Shown here one piece after another: positions 57,242 to 64,000 of a stretch of 64,000 bases of DNA (its first letter is position 1; each line of letters begins with the position of its first letter). The position numbers and the translations under genes were made by a program. The notes beneath the pieces are model-generated. The model did not search any database and was not told the origin of the DNA. It worked only from the letters and a program-made list of their open reading frames with translations. This DNA comes from Sodiomyces alkalinus F11 (taxonomy: Eukaryota; Ascomycota; Sordariomycetes; Glomerellales; Plectosphaerellaceae). The stretch spans positions 2,132,452-2,196,451 of the forward strand of contig NW_021167085.1 of the NCBI RefSeq assembly GCF_003711515.1, written 5' to 3'.

Positions 57242-57598
57242 TATAACCGCGTAGATACGGCGTTAGAGTGGTTCGGCAGACGGTTATATAACCCCTCTTT
57301 TAAGGCCGCTGGATCCGCTGCCTATATATATATTAAGGACAGGCTCGGGACGTCCCTATTAAGGGATTAATATATAATCATTATCCTCTTTTATAATTAC
57401 TTATTCTACGTTTAAGGTATCTTTCTAGTTTAACTTACGTTACCGTAATCAGAATAGTGACTACCGATCTACTTCTTCGCTAAAGGTTATAGCGGTGTTG
57501 GTTATATTTTAGTTATGTATCGTGGTTTCGCTGGACTAACCTCTTTATCTGATCTTTATCTTGACGATCTGGTGCCACTACGTCTCGATTCAGTTATA
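57242..57598 (+). repeat. Gypsy-L 3' LTR
   Basis: Pairs with 43,366-43,721; ends ..CGATTCAGTTATA. Keeps more TpG (GGTGTTGGTTATATT, TTATGTATCG) than the 5' copy. Confidence 0.92.
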
Positions 57599-60500
57599 GT
57601 ATACTTACCACGCTATAAGGGAGGAGAGTAGGAGACCCCGATATATAGTCTCGCGGCGGAACCGGAGCGGCAGCGCACCGTCCTAATAGGAGACTTTAAC
57701 CTAAAGAACCCCGTATAGGACGGGCACGATAGATACGAAAGATAATTGGAAGACCTTATTACGCTCGCGCACCGATAGTAACTCGACCTCGTAACCCCGA
57801 AAGGATATATTACTAGGACCTTAGCCGATACTAATCGATAGTATAGCACGCTTAACCTTACCTGGGTTTCGGCGGACCTTATCTATGTATACTAAAGGGA
57901 CGATCTAGACCTAATAGGCTTAGACTATATAGCCTAGGTAATTAATATTAATACGGCGTAGCCGCGCTAGCGTATCGTTAGTAAAGAATAGAGGTGGAGG
58001 AAGCTAGACTATAAAGTAGCTTAGAGAGAGGCTTAGAGGCTAGACCACGGAGAAATACCCCTTACCCTAGAGGTAATCGACTAGGTAGTAAACTAGATAC
58101 TTTAGGACCTTACTAATATCGCGGATGCTATAGCGCCGCGACACGAGCTAGCCGCCTTCCGCGATAGACCGTTATAGTGGACGCAGGAGATAGTAGAGGC
58201 GAATAAGGAGGTAATAAGGCTAACGCGGCGCTATTATAGGCGGAGGTCGCGTAGTAGGTAGGATAAACTTAAGGAGGTAGAAAAATATCGTGATATTTTA
58301 GTTAGGACAGAAGCGGAAGAGCTAGCGCGGCGCTATTAATACGATAGTAGTAGACTAGAAAAGCCTTTAGGCACTATAACGCTAGGCCTAGACGGCGAGC
58401 CACCTACCCATTAACCTCCTATCTATCCCGCCCCTATAGTATAGCGCGGGTGGACCGGTTACGATAATACACGACGGAAAAGCGATAATCCTTATAGCAA
58501 AGTTTTTCCCCCTACTATACCCTATAAATAGCGGGCGTATTGGCGGCGCGCCGAGGATAGCGAAAATACCACTTATATAAAAGGTTATAGAAAAGGAAGT
58601 CTAGTAGGTTATATAATAAATAGTAAAGTAGAAAGTACCCGGAGAGGACGGCCTACTAAATAGATTCTTACTCGCCTATAGCTAACTACTCTATAGGCGA
58701 CTAGTATAACTCTTCTCCGCGAGCCTTAAGGCCGTATATTTCCCGTAACGATACCGTACTATAGAGGTAGTAGTACTTAAGAAACCAGGTAAACTAAAGG
58801 AGGCCTATATGATAGCCTTAGGGTAGTGACCGATAGTACTCCTAAGCGCGACGGGGAAGGTCCTTAAGAAGATAATAGTAGGGAGAATCGCGACCGTAGC
58901 GGAGGAGCACCGACTCCTCCTTACCGGATAGATAGGTAATCGAAGATACTGTAATACGACGGTCGCGGTTAGGGCTATTATAGAGGGAGTATACGCCGCG
59001 TAGGAGCGCGGCGGGGCCGTAACGTAATTAAAGCTTAATATCCAGGGCGCTTTCGATATAGTACTATACTAAAAACTCCTTAAAGTCCTCGCCTAGTACG
59101 GCTTCCCGGAGTAGGTTATAAAATAGACCCAGTTATACCTCGCTACGCGCACGGTACGCCTACGCTTTAACGGCGATACGGCGTATAAGGTAGATATCCA
59201 GGCAGGGGTCCCCTAAGGATCCCCCCTTTCCCTAATCCTTTTTATACTATTTATTAGGACGCTTTACTAGGAACTAATCCAGATACCGCGGGTTATAGTA
59301 GTCGGCTTTACCGATAACACGAATATTATAGCCTTTAGATATAATAAGGCCGTACTACGGGCGTACCTTAAACGGGTATAGTAGGTCTACTAAAGCTAGT
59401 TATAAAGGAGTGGACTACGATTCGAGCTACGAAAGTATGAGCTTCTCCACTTTACGAGAAAACGCGACCCGCTACTACTCTAATTACGCCTTAAGGGCGT
59501 AACGGCGCCGTAAGTTATAAAGATAAAGGTCTTAGGGGTTATCCTTAACTAGAAGCTTATATTCCGTCCTTATACCTGGAAGCTTAGAGCTAAACTCCTT
59601 ACTTAGAAATACGCCCTTATACGCCTTATAACGTTAGTATAGGGCTGCTATATTGGGGACACGCGTAAATTATACTAAATAGTAGTCCGGAGCGTTATAC
59701 TATACGCGGCCCTGGCCTTTTATATAATAACGAGAAAAGGGGAGAGGCTAAGCGGAGTATTAAAGGGACTAGCTAGCGAGTAGGCGTAGTGCCTATATAT
59801 TATTACCGGCGCGTATCGGGCTATTACTATAAAGGTAGTTAAGACGGAGGCGGGGGTCCCCCCCCTTAACGTATACTATAACTCCTTAACCGCGTAAGCG
59901 GTATAACGGGTAAAGGGCATTAAGATAGAGTAAGTAATACTTTAGGTACGATAAGTAGCCGAAGCAGCTATATAGCGTAGGAGATAAGGGGGAGGGGTTA
60001 GGCTTTACCTAAGGTCCTAGGGGGTATAGAAGTAAAAGGTTAAGTCCTGGCTCCTTAGGAGGGAATTAGCCTAGCGCCTCTGGGAGGAATAAGCGTACCG
60101 GTGGAAGCGTACCTTATTACGCTAATATAGTAGCGTGGCTATAGCGTGGATACCCTAGTTTAACTGCGTAGTGCTTAGGAAATATAAGGGCCTTATAAAA
60201 CTATAGAGTTTTATCCTTACCTAGATTCAAATAAAGAAAATAGGCTTTCGCTATTTCCTTTTTATAAAAGGTATACCGGACACGGCGACGCCGCGCTACT
60301 AATACGCTAACGGAGGGCTAGAGATAGCGGAATATATTACGCTATAGTGCCGGGATATATTAGAGGAGATACGAGAGCGTCTTATAGCCGATACGCGCGC
60401 GCGGCTACTAATAAAATAAGATTAGCTTTTAGCGCTCCGGAATAAGGAGACTGCGGGGAAGGTCGCGAAGTAGTTCCTATAAACCGGACGCCTTCCGGAC

Positions 60501-60600
60501 TTTAGACTCGCACGATAACTAGTATTAGAGGGGGAGGGGTAATAAAGGCCCTATAGCGCGGAAACCTCGGGTATATATATAGGGGAGGTAAAAACGACTA
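57599..60600 (+). pseudogene. LINE-A ORF2 relic: endonuclease C-terminal half, RT, zinc finger
   Basis: Endonuclease TVLIGDFNLKNPV (about 57,678-57,716) and WVSADLIYVY (about 57,868). RT: APGEDGLLNRFL (about 58,636), LKLNIQGAFDIV (about 59,030), GVPxGSPLSLILFILF (about 59,209) and GFTDNTNII, the FxDD box with the second Asp now Asn (59,304-59,330). A Cys/His finger before the end reads ANGGLEIAEYITLxCRDI (about 60,312). Broken by RIP stops and, in two halves, by Gypsy-L. Confidence 0.85.
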
Positions 60601-62496
60601 CGAAGAAGATAAATAAAAGGAGAGTAAAATATTTATTAATAGCCGCTATATAGCTATGCTATAATCGCGCTATAACCGCTTACTCCTTATCGCCTATATA
60701 CTTATCGGATTCGTCGTCGTTATTATCGTTAGAGCTAATTACTCTACCGTCTACTAGGACGACCTTATCCTTATTAACTTTATCCTTAGTAGTAGAGGTA
60801 GTAGGGTCTTTAGAGGAGGGGAGGGGGATATTCTGCGATACGTGTTAGCGGCGGGGTTAACGCGGGGGAGGCACGGGGTAACTTATAAGGTAGGCGAGGA
60901 TAAGCTTTAATATCTCGCCGTTATAAGCGTAGCTACTACTATAACTCTACGGGGGCGCGGTGGCGGGGGCGGCGACTATACTAATACTATTAGCCCGGTA
61001 AAGGGCGGCGCGGTATACCCGGAGGGCACGAGTCTAGCGGGTAGCGGCTTAGCGGTACTTACGGATATTCTATAATAGGATTAGTAATGATAACGTAGCG
61101 TATACGGTATAACTAAGAAAGGGGAAAAACCTATAAATAGTATCGGGGCGGTGCGGGAGGCGGCGGCGGCGGCGATAAGGGCGGTGGCGGAGTCGTTATA
61201 GGGGGGGGACCTAATAGGAGGATTAGCGGAGTAAGGGCGTAACGGGGGCGTAGCGGGGATAAACCGGGGCGTAGTGGCTATTACTACAGTTACCGTTAAC
61301 GTATTTAATATAGCGGGCGCCGGCTCCTAAGTCGGGTTAGTAGATACGATACGGAGCGGGGGAGTAACGGGAACGCGATAGGACTATATACTAGGGGGGT
61401 TTTAGTAAGGAGTAGCCTAGTAATCTTATACTAGAGATATAACGTATAAAGTGTAAGGTAATAAATAGATAGTAGGGGTAAGGGCGGCCTATACCGGGTT
61501 AGAATATAAAGCGGGGGCGTAAAGCGGGCGTAATAATAACGGAGCGGGGAACTTATAGTAGAAGGCTAGGGGGTAGCCGGCCCTTTACCCTTATAGGCGC
61601 CGGTACCGGCTCCCCCTTTAACGATAGAGGTCTTGTTACTAGGTATTTAGAGGGGTAGGGGAGTTAGACCGAGGCGGGCGTTACGGGGGCGGAGCGTGGG
61701 CGGCGCGGGGACGGTATAACCCGGGACCCTATTAGATCCTTTACTATATAGCCGAACGGTACCGGGGGATCCCGAATAGGAGTTCTAGGGCCGTACTTAT
61801 ACCGCACCGACTACGTAAAAGCTTACCTTAAAAAACGATAGTTTAAAGGGGGAAAAGAGGAAAGGAGGAAAAGAGGAAAGGAGGAAAAGAGAGAGGAAAA
61901 GAGGGAGGTTTATAGGAAAAAGGGAGTAGCAGATTAGCTCTATAAGTTATTATACCTTCTAGGGAACGGTAGCCACGCCCGGCCTATACTATAGCGCCTA
62001 CCCCGGAGAGCCTATATAGCGCGAGTAAGGGAGGTATATAACTATATAAGGGCCGCTATAAATAGCAGGTATATAAAGGAGGTTTAGGAATAAATAATAA
62101 ATAAAGGAAGGAGTAACGGAGGGAGGGTATAAAGGGTGCCGCGGCGAGGGGAGAACCTTACCGGATCCGGAATAACGGAATAAAGGAAAGGACGGCGGCG
62201 AGTAACCGTGGCGATAACGCACTAAGGGCGCGTGCGACCCGACACGGTACCTACTAAACTAATTAGCTAACCCCCGTTAGCTATTAGCCCGGAGGTAAGA
62301 TCCCGTTTTCGAATAGCGATAAAAACGAGGCCGCGGAGCGATACCGTAGCGGCCACGTATAATGGAATTACTTATATAATAAGAACGTAGGGGTTTTTAT
62401 CTATTAACGGTTTCCCCTCGAGAATTAGAGAAGGACTATTGCCTAGGTGGCTAGCCTAGCTTAGCTAAGCGAGAATGGCGTAATAAATAATAATAA
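60601..62496. other. LINE-A 3' region, GC-rich, with possible minus-strand frame
   Basis: 1.9 kb between the last ORF2 motifs and the (TAA)n tail. CGG/GGC repeats at about 61,150-61,200 and GGAAAAGAGGAAAGGA repeats at about 61,850-61,905. On the minus strand a frame ends at about 60,687 with GRVISSNDNNDDESDKYIGDKE and reads Pro/Ala-rich further upstream. Coding status unclear. Confidence 0.4.
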
Positions 62497-63189
62497 TATA
62501 TTAGAGTATAAGCGAGGGGCCGATAATATTATAGCCGATACGCTCTTATATTAGAAGTAGGATATACGTAAGGATTCTGCTAATATCCGAGAGTAAAAGA
62601 GGTATATCTAGATAATCCCTAATATAGCTATCTCCTCCTAGGTATACCTAGTAAAAGTAACGTTACCGGAGCTAACTAGGGTCTTCGAAGTAGACCCCGA
62701 CCCATAATAATTATAGGATAAAGCTAGGGCTATCAATAAGTGTTATTAAGGTGCCTTTACCGTAATAGTAGCGGGAGAATAGAGTTTTCCCCCTAAGCTA
62801 GAGCTTAAAATATAGATCGCTAAGTATAGAATCGACTAAGGATAGCTAATATTTTATAACCGCCTCTTAGTATTAAGGGATAGTAAGAATAGGGTTAGCC
62901 ACCCGCTATAAGACTATCTTATATAGGCGATCTATAACTTAGTACTAAGTGGATACCTAGGTAAGGATAATACTATTACCCTAATCGCTTATTAGTTTTT
63001 TTAGCCCCGTATAAATTAAGATATTAGAAGATTTATACGGAATTACGATATATACCGAGCTAGCTATATATAAAGGGGTATAAAAAGAGGATTACTACGC
63101 TTACTCCCTATACCGGAGCGAATCTTTTACGATATCGTGATAGACTTTATAACGGACTTATTACCTACCCGCGAAGGTAAGTATATATA
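62497..63189 (+). mobile_element. Gypsy-1 copy 2, RNase H end to integrase part (plus strand)
   Basis: Continues 38,545-41,377 after removal of LINE-A (shared TATATTAGAGTATAA) and is homologous in inverse orientation to about 32,870-32,180 of copy 1. Ends at GGTAAGTATATA, the TRIM insertion site; the next part of the same Gypsy copy is 36,193-36,992. Confidence 0.85.
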
Positions 63190-63244
63190 TATCGCATTGA
63201 ATATAAGCACTCAAATGAGCCCTGTGTACAAGATATAGGAATTC
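63190..63244 (+). repeat. TRIM LTR fragment, 55 bp, inverted relative to the array at 37 kb
   Basis: TATCGCATTGAATATAAGC.. to ..GATATAGGAATTC is the reverse complement of bases 37-91 of the TRIM LTR. Exactly the part missing from the truncated LTR at 37,530-37,565. Confidence 0.88.
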
Positions 63245-64000
63245 GGCTACTAGGCCACTACTCGAGGGGATATAAATCGAGTACTTTATTAGGCGGTATA
63301 CTACTATAAGGATAGTATCCCGTTTCCTATCTATAGTCGCGCTATAAACCGGCGGTAGGCCCGTGATAAAGTTAATAGATATCTCTGTAAAGGGGCGCTA
63401 AGGTACTAGGAGACTCGTTAGCTTACTATATAGCTTATAGTGCCGCGGCTTAGTGCGTTAATATATAGTATAGGTGGGTATAAACTGCCGTATATCGCGT
63501 AGGAGATAGTCCTAGAAGTAAAAGTCCGATATCCTCTTAATAGTCCTTATAACCCTATAGTGACCCACGCTGGGTCTATTATAGAAACACTGCAGGACCT
63601 TTTATCGGAGGCTAGAGTGGTCTAGTATAAAAACGCGATTCTTAAAACGAAGGATACCACCACTCCTAGACTAATATCCGTACGTGGTATTATCACCGTG
63701 GACTTCACGCCACCTAGTGTAAAAAGGATTATCCGCTTACGCCTTTACTACCTCTTCTAGTAAGGTAGGGGAATTAAAATCGGGAATACGATCGGGGGTA
63801 GTACGGGAACCACGTTGGCTCCCGATAAGGCCTAAAATAAACTGCCTTAATATAGGCTCTAAAAAAAGATTATCCGCTTACGTCTTAACTACCTTTTCCG
63901 GTAAAATAGGAGGAGCGGGAATAGCGCGGGTACTATCCTGGGTCCTATATAGGCCTAAGGCAGAACGCTTTAAAGGAATATTATCCGCTTATATCTCTAC
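63245..64000 (-). mobile_element. Gypsy-3 integrase fragment, runs off the window
   Basis: Minus strand reads ISINFITGLPPVYSATIDRK, then TILIVVYRLIKYSIYIPSSS (about 63,400-63,260), an integrase core of a different Gypsy family from Gypsy-1 and Gypsy-L. Direct repeats around ATTATCCGCTTACG recur at about 63,728, 63,869 and 63,979. RIP-mutated; 5' part outside the window. Confidence 0.65.

Larger units (their letters stand above)
43366..57598 (+). mobile_element. Gypsy-L: 14.2-kb Ty3/gypsy element with accessory ORFs
   Basis: LTRs 43,366-43,721 (356 bp) and 57,242-57,598 (357 bp), ends TGTAAC..GTTACA before RIP; 4-bp target duplication GTAT (43,362-43,365 and 57,599-57,602) that restores the host LINE frame when removed. 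Contents on the plus strand: gag, protease, RT, RNase H, integrase (44.5-51.75 kb), then a further 5.5 kb with an antisense frame (53,186-54,219) and a sense frame with a Ulp1-like domain (55,140-57,030). About twice the usual Gypsy length. Confidence 0.9.
41378..62496 (+). mobile_element. LINE-A: Tad-like LINE, 6.9 kb without its own insertion
   Basis: Flanked by a 15-bp target duplication TATATTAGAGTATAA (41,363-41,377 and 62,497-62,511) inside Gypsy-1 copy 2. The 3' end carries a (TAA)n tail (62,480-62,496). Order: ORF1 with zinc knuckles, APE-type endonuclease, RT, terminal zinc finger, long 3' part. The endonuclease is interrupted at 43,362-57,602 by Gypsy-L. Net length 6,882 bp, normal for the Tad clade. 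Confidence 0.88.

Noticed and set aside
61998..62222. 74-codon minus-strand frame
   Set aside because: Tyr/Ser/Pro-rich product of RIP composition; not continued in a stable frame.
17797..64000. Intact retrotransposon capable of movement
   Set aside because: Each pol region read has many in-frame TAA/TAG codons and mutated catalytic residues (Asp to Asn, His or Cys to Tyr).

Overview
This is chromosomal DNA of a filamentous ascomycete (Pezizomycotina, most likely a sordariomycete). The reasons are short introns with GT..AG ends and CTAAC-type branch points, fungal-specific gene families (HET, NACHT-ankyrin, peroxisomal-type 4CL-like ligase), and a 46-kb block of retroelements showing saturated RIP (repeat-induced point mutation): CpA/TpG almost absent, TpA everywhere, and reading frames broken by TAA/TAG.

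Bases 1-17,600 are a normal gene-rich segment. In order: the 3' part of the cAMP-dependent protein kinase regulatory subunit (+), an SPF27/BCAS2-type splicing factor (-), a 4-coumarate-CoA-ligase-like acyl-CoA synthetase (-), the SAGA subunit Hfi1/Ada1 (-), and then a head-to-head pair: a NACHT-ankyrin NLR-like gene (-, 10,043-13,051) and a HET-domain gene (+, 14,020-16,263). All minus-strand genes except one are split by introns that I placed from splice signals and protein continuity. The NLR/HET pair has the look of a non-self recognition or programmed-cell-death locus.

Bases 17,615-64,000 contain no intact host gene. They are nested LTR and LINE retrotransposon relics. (1) A 6.3-kb Copia element (17,797-24,114, minus) with 263-bp LTRs sits inside the LTR of an older relative. 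(2) A deletion derivative of a Tad-like LINE (about 24.4-27.9 kb) follows. (3) A second Copia LTR fragment (28.4-29.2 kb). (4) A Gypsy element (29,160-36,192, minus) carries an extra antisense reading frame between integrase and 3' LTR. (5) A second copy of that Gypsy is split into 36,193-36,992 (minus), 38,545-41,377 (+) and 62,497-63,189 (+). (6) A tandem miniature LTR element (TRIM-like) lies at 36,993-37,565. (7) A Tad-like LINE (41,378-62,496) sits in Gypsy copy 2 with a 15-bp target duplication. (8) A 14.2-kb Gypsy-type element (43,366-57,598) sits in the endonuclease region of that LINE with a 4-bp duplication. (9) Integrase of a third Gypsy family (minus) runs off the right edge.

The most interesting items are these. 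The 14.2-kb Gypsy element carries, besides gag-pol, a relic of about 630 codons with the layout of a Ulp1/C48 SUMO-type cysteine protease, SUMO-interaction-like motifs, and a separate antisense frame. The third TRIM LTR is broken into 36 bp and 55 bp pieces lying 25.7 kb apart in opposite orientation, which together make exactly one 91-bp LTR and so record an inversion of 37,566-63,244. The P-loop of the NLR gene is encoded by a 25-nt microexon.
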